From contig JAUIHT010000002.1 in assembly GCA_030432235.1 (NCBI GenBank), forward strand, positions 1 through 64,000: a DNA stretch of 64,000 nt. Reading direction: 5' to 3'. This DNA is from Verrucomicrobiia bacterium. GTDB lineage: Bacteria > Verrucomicrobiota > Verrucomicrobiia > Opitutales > Cerasicoccaceae. Below, piece after piece: positions 26,738 to 34,500 of this stretch (the stretch's first letter is position 1; each line of letters starts with the position of its first letter). The translations under genes were made by a program, and so were the position numbers. A model generated the notes under the pieces. That model saw only the letters and a list, made by a program, of their open reading frames with translations, had not been told where the DNA came from and did not search any database.

Positions 26738-27397
26738 ATGGCAAAATACATTCCACAATCCGACTCAGAGTTTAACACCTGGCAGGCAAACTTCATGGCT
26801 TATGCGGCGGACAACTTCGCGGCGTTGGGGCTAACGCAAGCGCAGTACGATGCGCTGGACCCGCTGCAAACGAGTTGGGAAACCGATTACAGCGCGCATA
26901 CCGCCGCGCAGGATGCCGCCCAGGCCGCCACGGGCGTCAAGAACGAGTCAAAGTCGGTTTTCGTGGCGGCGATTCGGGATGTGGCGGGGCAGATTCAGGC
27001 CAATCCGGATGTCTCCGATGAGGCGCGGGACGCTGCGGGGCTGCCGGTGCACAAGACCTCGCGCACGCCGGTGGCGGCGCCGACTACGCGGCCAGTGGTC
27101 GAGGTGGAGACGCCGCAGCGCTGGCAGCACCTGATTCATTTTCGCGACGAGAATTCACTCAAAAAAGCCAGGCCCACTGGCGTCAGCGGCTGCGAAATCT
27201 GGGTCTACGTCGGCGAGGAAGCCCCCAGTGGTCCGTCGGCCGCGCGCTTCCTGGGGGTGGATACCCGCACGCCCTACCTGGCGCAGTTCGAGGAGGACGA
27301 CGGCGGCAAAACCGCCTACTACTTCCTGCGCTGGGTCAACACCCGCGGCGAGCAGGGCCCGTGGTCCGAAACCGTCGAGGCCACGATCCAGGGGTAG
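26738..27397 (+). CDS. orphan hypothetical protein with fibronectin III-like C-terminal half
   Basis: The 219-residue protein has no signal peptide. Its N-terminal half is alpha-helical and alanine-rich (MAKYIPQSDSEFNTWQANF, then ALDPLQTSWETDYSAHTAAQ). A linker RTPVAAPTTRPVVEVE leads to a beta-rich C-terminal half (QHLIHFRD, CEIWVYVGEEAP, FLGVDTRTPYLAQFE, YYFLRWVNTRGEQGPWSETV) that looks like one fibronectin III-type domain. From memory, similar proteins of this size and layout recur in Verrucomicrobiota and Planctomycetota without known function. The stop codon TAG is part of the first copy of a 36-base repeat that begins at 27394. It stands alone between the 21-bp array and a REP-like cluster. 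Confidence 0.82.
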   Translation: MAKYIPQSDSEFNTWQANFMAYAADNFAALGLTQAQYDALDPLQTSWETDYSAHTAAQDAAQAATGVKNESKSVFVAAIRDVAGQIQANPDVSDEARDAAGLPVHKTSRTPVAAPTTRPVVEVETPQRWQHLIHFRDENSLKKARPTGVSGCEIWVYVGEEAPSGPSAARFLGVDTRTPYLAQFEEDDGGKTAYYFLRWVNTRGEQGPWSETVEATIQG

Positions 27398-27525
27398 AAG
27401 CGGCGTCCCGCCGCTTGCCAATTACCAACGTAGAAGCGGCGTCCCGCCGCTTGCCAATTACCAACGTAGAAGCGGCGTCCCGCCGCTTGTAGATGAGTTA
27501 TTAAGCGGCAAGATGCCGCTTCTAC
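27394..27525. repeat. tandem 36-base repeats with AAGCGGC palindromes
   Basis: Three direct copies start at 27394, 27430 and 27466 (the last incomplete). Each holds the palindrome AAGCGGC-GTCCC-GCCGCTT followed by GCCAATTACCAAC. An inverted relative AAGCGGC-AAGAT-GCCGCTT ends the cluster (about 27503-27521). The same element, as an inverted pair, recurs at 55778-55838. The array sits between the 26738 gene and convergent pnuC, so it may act as a bidirectional transcription end. Confidence 0.85.
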
Positions 27526-27563
27526 GTTGGAAGACGCTGTGGTTACGTTGGAAGACTCTTTTT

Positions 27564-28142
27564 TTACGCCGTGGAGGCAAGGTGCTCGTTGCGCCGCAGC
27601 TCGGCGCGCCAGCGGAAAAAGCCGATGAAGGAGCTGCCCCATAAAATCACGGAGTGACCCGCGGTCACGTAGAGCCCGGCGGAAACAAATAAGACGATGC
27701 CGATGGTATCGCCCAGGAGCGAGCAGTACCACGTTTCAATCCGCCGGCCGATGAGGAGGAATTGCGCCAGAAGGCTGAGCGCCAGCACGGTCGCGTCTTC
27801 AAAGGGCAGCGAATCGTTCGTATCCGCCTCCAGGCCCCAACCGTAAAGCGCAGCGACCACAATAGCGGCAATCAGCGAGCCCCCGAAATACAGCAGGCTG
27901 CTCTTCCGAATGGGCGCATCGCCCCCATTTCTGCCTTTGAGCCAGTAATACCAGCCGAAGATGTTGGTGACGAACATGAACACGTGGAGCGTGGTATCGG
28001 CATAGAGATGGGACTGGAAAAACATGAGCGCCATCAGCGCGCAGCCGATCATGCCAACCCACCAGTTGTGTATGCTGTTCCAGGCAGCCAGGAGCCCAGC
28101 GACGATTCCCACGATATTTGCGATTAGCTCCAGCGTGTTCAT
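27564..28142 (-). CDS. pnuC: PnuC-like nicotinamide mononucleotide/riboside transporter
   Basis: The 192-residue membrane protein has about seven hydrophobic segments and features of the PnuC family: an early GLLAAWNSIHNWWVGMIGC block, FMFVTNIFGWYYWLKGR and the late LLIGRRIETWYCSLLGD block with the conserved RxxE.W pattern. PnuC proteins move nicotinamide riboside or other vitamin precursors by facilitated diffusion. No NAD gene (nadR, nadM) or riboswitch is recognisable beside it, so the vitamin it carries cannot be settled. The gene ends in the 36-base repeat cluster. Confidence 0.87.
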   Translation of the reverse strand: MNTLELIANIVGIVAGLLAAWNSIHNWWVGMIGCALMALMFFQSHLYADTTLHVFMFVTNIFGWYYWLKGRNGGDAPIRKSSLLYFGGSLIAAIVVAALYGWGLEADTNDSLPFEDATVLALSLLAQFLLIGRRIETWYCSLLGDTIGIVLFVSAGLYVTAGHSVILWGSSFIGFFRWRAELRRNEHLASTA

Positions 28143-28622
28143 TTCGGTAATGCCCCCGGCATCGGCGGAACGAACTACAGTATGGTCCGCGCGTTCACCG
28201 ATATGTCAACGTTCGTAACCGGGGATGCCGAGGTAAGGTGTCGCGGTAAGACGGGGAGACAGGGAGAGACGGAGATGGGGAGAGACGGTGATGCGGAGAC
28301 GATTAGTGTCGGACCGCACGTATATCTAAAGGGCCAACGGCCCGCGCCATAACAGCCTGGGGCAACGCCCCAGGTTAGCATGGCCGCAACATACCATTAG
28401 GGCTAAAGGCCCGATCTTATTCTTTCTATAGGTCGGGCCTTCAGCCCTATAATTTCGATAAACCGATTCTTAACCCAGGGCGTTGCCCTGGGCTGTTATA
28501 GGTCGCGCCGTTGGCGCTTTATTAATGCGCGGCAAGGCCATTTAACTCACGCTGCGCCGCCGCGTGATAAAAAGTTCGGTGCCTTCAGCCTCTGTGCCTT
28601 GGCGTCTTTGCGTGAGGCTCCC
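28143..28622. other. 480-base non-coding gap filled with repeats
   Basis: No gene is supported. Purine-rich near-repeats (GGGGAGAC/GGGAGAGACGGAG) lie at about 28250-28300. A nested palindrome set lies at 28330-28520. A common dispersed word, CCTTGGCGTCTTTGCGTGAG, lies at 28597-28616, beside the 3' end of the phosphoesterase gene. Confidence 0.7.
28330..28520. repeat. three nested inverted repeats
   Basis: Outer arms: GGGCCAACGGCCCGCGCC (28331-28348) faces GTCGCGCCGTTGGCGC (28502-28517). Middle arms: ATAACAGCCTGGGGCAACGC (from 28349) faces the segment CCAGGGCGTTGCCCTGGGCT (28475-28494) and the following GTTAT. Inner arms: TAGGGCTAAAGGCCCGA (28398-28414) faces TCGGGCCTTCAGCCCTA (28433-28449). 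Each arm also has its own small palindrome. The whole could extrude as a branched structure. Confidence 0.8.
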
Positions 28623-30695
28623 CTACTCTTCCCCCACCGTAATCTGGTAAAACAGCGGTGTGCCGTTCGTAGGTTCGGGTAAAGCGATGGCGAAGGGGCC
28701 GTCGGCGGGGTTGGCGGCGGGGGCGCTGTCAAAAGTCCAGGGGCCGGCGGGCGTGGGGGCGGTCCAGAGTTGATAGGCGGTGCCCGCGAGGGCGTCGAGG
28801 TGGAGGCTCAAGCTTTCGTCGGCAAAGCCCGGGCGGAGCGCCAAAAAATCCGTAGAGACATCCGGCGCGGTGCCGAAGGCGTGCTCGGCGGCGTTGGTCT
28901 GGCGGTCGTGGTCGCGGTCCCCGGCGGCGTCGGTGGGGTCGCGCGGGTCGAGGCCGAAGCGACGCTCGTAGTTGTCGGGCAGGCCGTCGCCGTCGAAGTC
29001 GTGGGCGGGCAGCGGCACGCGCAGGAAGTCCAGGTAGGGCGCGGTGCTGCTGGTGGTTGAGAGCTCGATGGTGTTCTCCCCGGCGGCCAGGGGCACGGCG
29101 ACGCGGAGGTTGCTCCAGTGGTCCCAGCCGCCGGTCTGGGGGAAACTCAGGTCCTCGACCTCGACGTGGCTGTTGACGGCGAGCAGGAGGTTGCGCGCGG
29201 CGGCGCTGCCGTTGGAAAAGCGGAAGTCGAGCAGGTAGCTGCCGGCCACGGGCGTCGTAACGGTCCACGCGACGGACTTGCGGGCGGTGGTGGCGGCGTA
29301 CTGCACGTAGCCGCTGCCGCTGTAGCCCGGCAGGGAGCTGGCAAAGGTCACGCCGGCGAGGGCGGCGTCCTCGGCCTGCAGGCGGGCGTTGGCGCGGGGG
29401 TTTTGAAAGGTCAGCGCGTCGTCACTGGGGGCGGAGAAATCGGTGGCGAGGTAAAAGCGGTCGAGGCGCACGCCGGGGTCGACGCGGCGGATGCCGAGGG
29501 TGTGCGGACCGGGGGCGAGGTCGGGGAAGCCGCCCAGCTCGACCCACTCCCAGCCGTCGGTCCGGCCGCTGTAGGTTTGCCAGGCGCCGTCGTCGAGGCG
29601 GTATTGAAAGACCTCCGCGTCGGCGGCGGGCAGGTCGACACGGGCCCAGAGCATGACGTCGGCCTCGGCGGCGAACTCAAACGTGTAGTCGGCGATGCCG
29701 GGGCCGCCGGTGTTTTGCTGGCCGAGGTAGGCGTTGTCCCAGGCGCCGGGGTGGCCGCGGCGCACCCAGGGCGCGAGCGTGTCGGTGGGGGCGTCGGGGG
29801 ACTCGGCCTCGAGGTACTTTGCCGCCACGGTGCGCCCGGTTTCGATGGTGGCGGCATGCGTCAAGGTGTCGGCGGCGACCTCGCGGCGCAGCAGGTCGAT
29901 GTGGTCGGCGTAGACGGTGATGTCGTAGTAGCGGGCGGCGTAGCGGCTGTCGCCGGCCCCGACCTCGTAGAAGCGCGGGCGCGTGGCCTGCACCCAGCCG
30001 GTGTCGCCGCTGAGCCAGACGACGGGCCGCTGCAGCCCGGTGCGCGCGGCGGAGTCGGCCAGGATGCCATCGATGACGGCGTCGCGGTCGGTGCCACCGG
30101 CGATGGGGGTGTCGTGCGGGAAGTGATCGCCAATGAGGCCCCCGAAGGCGTCCACCACGAAGACGTGGGCGACGGTGGGGTCCGCGTCGAAGAGCTGCAG
30201 GGATTCGTCGAGGAACTCGTAGCTGGACAGGTCGCCGCGATAGAGCCCGGCGTTGTACGAGACAACGAAGGCGGCGGGGCCGTGGCGGAAGCGGTAGCCG
30301 CGCGGATAGCCCGTGCGCGCCTCGAAGTTTTCCAGGCTGACCAGCCGGTCCGAGACGTTGGGCGCGCTGCCCTGTTGGACGATTTGCGTCTCGTGGTTGC
30401 TGGGGGCGAAGTACACCTTGACGTCGGCGGGCTCGGCGATGCCCGCGAGGAGGTCCCAGTTGGCGTCCTTGCCGCCGTCGTAGACCATGTCGCCATTACC
30501 GATGACGAACTCCAGCCCGCGCGCGGAGGCGTCGGCCAGGGTGTCGCGCCAGCTCTGCTGCGTGAGCACGTTGGTGGTGACGTTGGCATCGGCCACCAGA
30601 GCGAAGCGGAAGAGCGGCTCTTCATTCGCGCGGACAGACGCGCCCAGCAACGCGAGAGCAGCACAGGCGCGGAACACTTTTTTCAGGGAAAGCAT
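28623..30695 (-). CDS. secreted calcineurin-like phosphoesterase with carbohydrate-binding modules
   Basis: The protein is 690 residues if started at ATG 30695, which gives a clean signal peptide (MLSLKKVFRACAALALLGAS, cleaved near VRA). A longer frame from 30842 has no such start. The metallophosphoesterase domain (about residues 25-300) shows ALVADANV, then VIGNGDMVYDGGKDANWD and APSNHET, the metal-ligand order of the family with Asn-His-Glu. Two jelly-roll modules follow. The second (LQAEDAALAGVTFASSLPG ... AAGENTIELSTTSS) resembles CBM35/CBM6. Then comes a calcium-type linker, DFDGDGLPDNYERRFGLDP, and a C-terminal beta module often seen in verrucomicrobial exported proteins. It probably acts on phosphorylated glycans or surface polymers. 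The substrate is unknown. Confidence 0.87.
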   Translation of the reverse strand: MLSLKKVFRACAALALLGASVRANEEPLFRFALVADANVTTNVLTQQSWRDTLADASARGLEFVIGNGDMVYDGGKDANWDLLAGIAEPADVKVYFAPSNHETQIVQQGSAPNVSDRLVSLENFEARTGYPRGYRFRHGPAAFVVSYNAGLYRGDLSSYEFLDESLQLFDADPTVAHVFVVDAFGGLIGDHFPHDTPIAGGTDRDAVIDGILADSAARTGLQRPVVWLSGDTGWVQATRPRFYEVGAGDSRYAARYYDITVYADHIDLLRREVAADTLTHAATIETGRTVAAKYLEAESPDAPTDTLAPWVRRGHPGAWDNAYLGQQNTGGPGIADYTFEFAAEADVMLWARVDLPAADAEVFQYRLDDGAWQTYSGRTDGWEWVELGGFPDLAPGPHTLGIRRVDPGVRLDRFYLATDFSAPSDDALTFQNPRANARLQAEDAALAGVTFASSLPGYSGSGYVQYAATTARKSVAWTVTTPVAGSYLLDFRFSNGSAAARNLLLAVNSHVEVEDLSFPQTGGWDHWSNLRVAVPLAAGENTIELSTTSSTAPYLDFLRVPLPAHDFDGDGLPDNYERRFGLDPRDPTDAAGDRDHDRQTNAAEHAFGTAPDVSTDFLALRPGFADESLSLHLDALAGTAYQLWTAPTPAGPWTFDSAPAANPADGPFAIALPEPTNGTPLFYQITVGEE

Positions 30696-30910
30696 GAGGG
30701 GATTAACGGGGAGTCCTTTAATATTCCCAAATCGCCTCACCACCGTCCAGAGGTTTAGGGGTATGATCTTCTGACCGTTAAGAAGGCGAAACCCGACCGG
30801 GGCGGGAGGGGATACCCGGGACCATGAAGCAATATGCAACATCGCCGGTGGGTCCCTTGACGCCAGAGACCAATGGCCCTACTTTGGGGGAAACTCAACT
30901 GATCCACATT

Positions 30911-31420
30911 ATGAAAAAACTAATATGCCTAACCTCACTATTCATCGGCCTGTTTTTCGGGCACCAAGCAAGCGCCACCAACTGGCTGTGGGCGGGCGCC
31001 ACTCCCTGGGTCTACAATGACGACGACAGCACCTGGTACTTTATGCAATCCATCGACTCCGCCGTGTGGATTCTGGGCGTCAACTCGGAAGAGCTCTCCC
31101 CGCCGGTCGGCAATTCTCCCGCCAGCGTAGCCGGCAGGACCTTCATTATCACCGTGACCGGTGAAGGCGAAGCGACGGTTACCTTTGACACCAACACAGC
31201 CTACACCGAAGTCACCTCCGACGGGACTTCCACCGGCTCTTACCGCTACGTCAAGACCGGCAACGACTCCGCCCTCATCGTCCTGCTGTCCGACGACAGC
31301 GATGGCGACATTACCTCCGTCGATGCCACCTTCGCCACCACCAGCAGCGGCGCGGTCAACGGACGCAGCACCAGCATAAACGACACGGAGACCATCACGG
31401 GCACCTTCTCGGTGCTCTAG
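30911..31420 (+). CDS. small exported protein of unknown function
   Basis: Starting at ATG 30911 gives 169 residues with a good signal peptide (MKKLICLTSLFIGLFFGHQA, cleaved near ASA). An in-frame ATG at 30824 would bury it. The mature part is acidic, rich in Ser/Thr and predicted beta. It begins TNWLWAGATPWVYNDDDSTW and later has repeated short strands (TFIITVTGEGEATVTF, SALIVLLSDDSDGD). No domain is recognised. It is followed by a strong terminator and then by a 41-base repeat copied from the DUF1552 gene. Confidence 0.78.
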   Translation: MKKLICLTSLFIGLFFGHQASATNWLWAGATPWVYNDDDSTWYFMQSIDSAVWILGVNSEELSPPVGNSPASVAGRTFIITVTGEGEATVTFDTNTAYTEVTSDGTSTGSYRYVKTGNDSALIVLLSDDSDGDITSVDATFATTSSGAVNGRSTSINDTETITGTFSVL

Positions 31421-31445
31421 GCCCGAGCCCGCAATGCTTTCACTC

Positions 31446-31472
31446 AAGCCCGGCGCAATGCCGGGCTTTTTT
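31446..31472 (+). terminator. rho-independent terminator after the small exported protein gene
   Basis: A nine-base stem AAGCCCGGC (31446-31454) and GCCGGGCTT (31460-31468) with loop GCAAT is followed by T residues to 31472. In the other direction it could also stop transcripts leaving the protease gene. Confidence 0.88.
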
Positions 31473-31484
31473 ATTTGCAGGCAA

Positions 31485-31525
31485 CGCCCTCAAACGAGCT
31501 TGAGGTGCCCGGTGGAGTCGCCGAA
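31485..31525. repeat. 41-base direct repeat, left copy (duplicated end of the DUF1552 gene)
   Basis: These 41 bases are identical to 38099-38139. In the right copy they encode the last residues FGDSTGHLKLV and stop of the DUF1552 gene plus five bases. Here they lie three bases after the protease stop codon, in the same orientation and frame, with no gene of their own. Confidence 0.92.
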
Positions 31526-31528
31526 GGC

Positions 31529-34500
31529 TCAGGGCACGCGCTCAACACGGACACGGAGGAAGACGTGACCGTCTTGCGGCAGGGGCTGCTTGAGGCAGAC
31601 GGTGACAGTCTCGGTGCCATCGCCATTGTCCTGAGGATAGCCTACCGCCATGAAATAGGTGGGACCAGTATTCCAAGTGACCATATCGTCGCTGGTCTCG
31701 ACGATGTAGCGGATGCCTTCGATGGCGTAGCCGTTCACGGCGTCGCCCTGCCCTTTGCCTTTGCGGCGGCGGAAGCTATACTCGATGCAGCCGTCGCGCA
31801 CCTGGGTGTCCGTGCCGAGTGCGTTGGCGTGATTCATCGTGAGCGGGTCTGCGCTCTCGGCATACTCGAGAAGATTGGATTTACCGTCGCGGTCAGGGTC
31901 AGCCTCGTCTGCGGCCATAGGATCGTTCTCGCCTTCATTCAGGTCGGCGAAGGCAAACTTTTTCCAGTAGTCGAAGGGGTCGCCGATCCAGAGCGACAGA
32001 CGCGAACTGCTGGTGCCGTAGCTGTTGGTCGCGAATAACTTCACTTTGAACGTACCGGTCTCGGTGGGAGCACCGGAGATGGCGCCGCTGGCGGAATTGA
32101 AACTCAAACCGGCGGGCAAGCCGGTAGCGTTGAAGGCCGTAGGGCTGTTGGTCGCTGTGGTGTTGTAGTAGAAGGGAATGTCTAGGTAGGCCTTGGCCGC
32201 AACAGGACTGTTGATGACAGGCACGGGCAGGATTTTCAGAAAATCCCGCACTTCGCTAATAGAGAGGTCGTTGACGGGAATGAGCGTCGCCTGGCTGCTG
32301 TGCAGGACAATGGCGTTGGGCGCATGAACCACGCAACAGCGGCCGGCACCGCGTACGTCGATGGTAGAGCCGTTCTCCGCAAAGACAACCTGCGCGCGCT
32401 CCACATTTACGAAGGAGCCTCGTTGCGCGTAAATGATACCAGAGGTACTGCCACTGATAATCCGTCCTCCGTCAAGAACCAGATAGTCATTCTGAGCAGA
32501 GCTACTAACCGTGCCCGAGACTCGCTCCCAAGTATCAGGTACGAGCACGGTGGTGCCGCCAGACCCGAAGAGCGCTATTACTGTACCTAGCTCGTGGGCC
32601 ATATTGAGTTCGGGCGTGGTGAGCGTGAGTTCGGTTTTCGACTGCGCGGTAATGAGGCCGTCGTTGTCCCAGTATCGCCAATCTGAGAAGGTACTCGAAG
32701 AGATGAGGTCGAGGTTCTCGCCCTGCAGTAGCACAGGTGCGCCGGTGAAGGAGGAAACCGGCATGGTCGTGACGAGCGGCGCGGGTCGGTCGATAGCCAC
32801 GAAAAGCTTTTTGCTGATGGTGCCGTAAGCGTTGTCGATCTCGATGGAAACCAACCAGGCCCCGGCCTCATCAACCTGCCCTGTGATATGCCCTTCCCCA
32901 TCGTCGCTTAAGCCCGGTGCTAAATCGGTTACGCGAATAGCGGTGGGCGCGTTGTCGGCCGTCACCTGATAGTCTATGGCCTCGCCAATGGTGGCATTCA
33001 CACGGTCAGCGCTGGTGAATACCGGCAACGGAGCTTCTTCGATCGTAAAGGTCACCGTCTTGGTGCCAGTGTATTCAGAATACCCCACTACGGCCAATTC
33101 GACCTCGTACACACCGGCCTGAGTAGGGACACCAGAGATGGTGCCCTCATCGACATCAATGACCACTCCGGGTGGCAGATTGTCCGCGTAGTAGTAGCGG
33201 CCTGTGTCATACAGCCAATCCAACTCTACCCAGTATGCGAAGACATCGCCGACATTGCCTTTTGCGTCCTCGCTGGTAATGACCGGTACACTGCGGACAT
33301 TGAGCATGTCCTGATCGAGCCAGTTGGCACTGATTGAAGGCACTTCGACAACGGTGGCGTTTCGGTTTAAAACAATGCTGTTAGGGCTCTTGAAAACAAG
33401 ATGACCTCCCCCTCCTCCTCCCGTATTAACCGTAGCACCGTCCTCCAAGAAGACGAGATGGCCGCCACCGCCACCACTGAAATTAACGACACCCCCGGAT
33501 TCCACATAGAAATTGTTGCCGCCACTACTCGTTACAGCCGTGACACCGGAAGGAACTATCTTCAGCCGGGAAGCCCGTGAAATCTCACCCGACTCCGGCA
33601 GCGTGATAGCCGTGCGCGTGGACGAACAAACGATGACAGGTGAGGCGTCATACGAGGCATGCCGTAGAGACGGGACCATCACAGTCATCTCCGTGTCAGA
33701 AATATGTGCAATATCCGTACCTTCTACTGCCTGATTTCGTCTGCTAATAAAATAAACCTTTTCCACCTCCTCAAGCCCACGCCCTTGGATCGTCAGCGTG
33801 GAATACATAGGCATGCTGGTCGGGGCAAAGGCGGTGACGGCCAGCGGAGATGCGTCGATAAAAAAGCTGACAACCCGCGAAGTGGAACCATAGCTGTTGG
33901 TGGCGGTGATCGTGACATTGAAGATGCCGCCCTCGGTAGGTATGCCGCTGATGACACCCGTGTCCTGAGCGATGGACAGACCAGCGGGCAGGCCATCAGC
34001 GCTGAAAGTCGCCGGGCCGTTAGCCACCGTGATGGTGTACTCAATGTGACTCGTAGAGTCGCCCTCAACCTTAACAGCACTGGTAACGACCGGCACAGGA
34101 TCGCCAGTGACCGTGAGGGTCAAAGTAAAGTACGCCGTGCCCTCGTTGTTGGAAATCTCGAAATTGATAGGATAAACTCCGGGCGTGGTCGGATACCCGG
34201 TGATGGAACCAGAAGACGAACTGAAGGAGAGACCAGCGGGCATCTCGTTGGCCGCGAAGTTCAACGAACTCTCAGGATATTGGGTTTCAAAGTCATAGCT
34301 GTAAAACTCCCCTACCGCCACGGAGTCCTCCGCCGGACTGGTGATGATCGGGATACGACGCACATCAAGCAGTCTATCAAGAATCGATACCGTCACGGCA
34401 CTGACCACATGCATCTGCGGGGTAGAGGCTGCGGATATGGTAGTCTCGTCGAGGATGAAAGCATCCTCGGCATGAAAGACCGTGCAGCCGCTGAGCCTGG

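Noticed and set aside
27394-27489. CRISPR-like spacing of three 36-base units
   Set aside because: The segments between palindromes are identical, not unique spacers, and no cas genes are present. It is a tandem palindromic repeat.
29118-30758. Long plus-strand open frame (546 codons) opposite the phosphoesterase
   Set aside because: The product is Gly/Val-rich without domains, while the minus-strand gene has a signal peptide and clear motifs. GC-rich codon use opens the antisense frame.
30698-30842. N-terminal extension of the phosphoesterase to 30842
   Set aside because: It would bury the signal peptide that starts at 30695, and the extra residues have no features.
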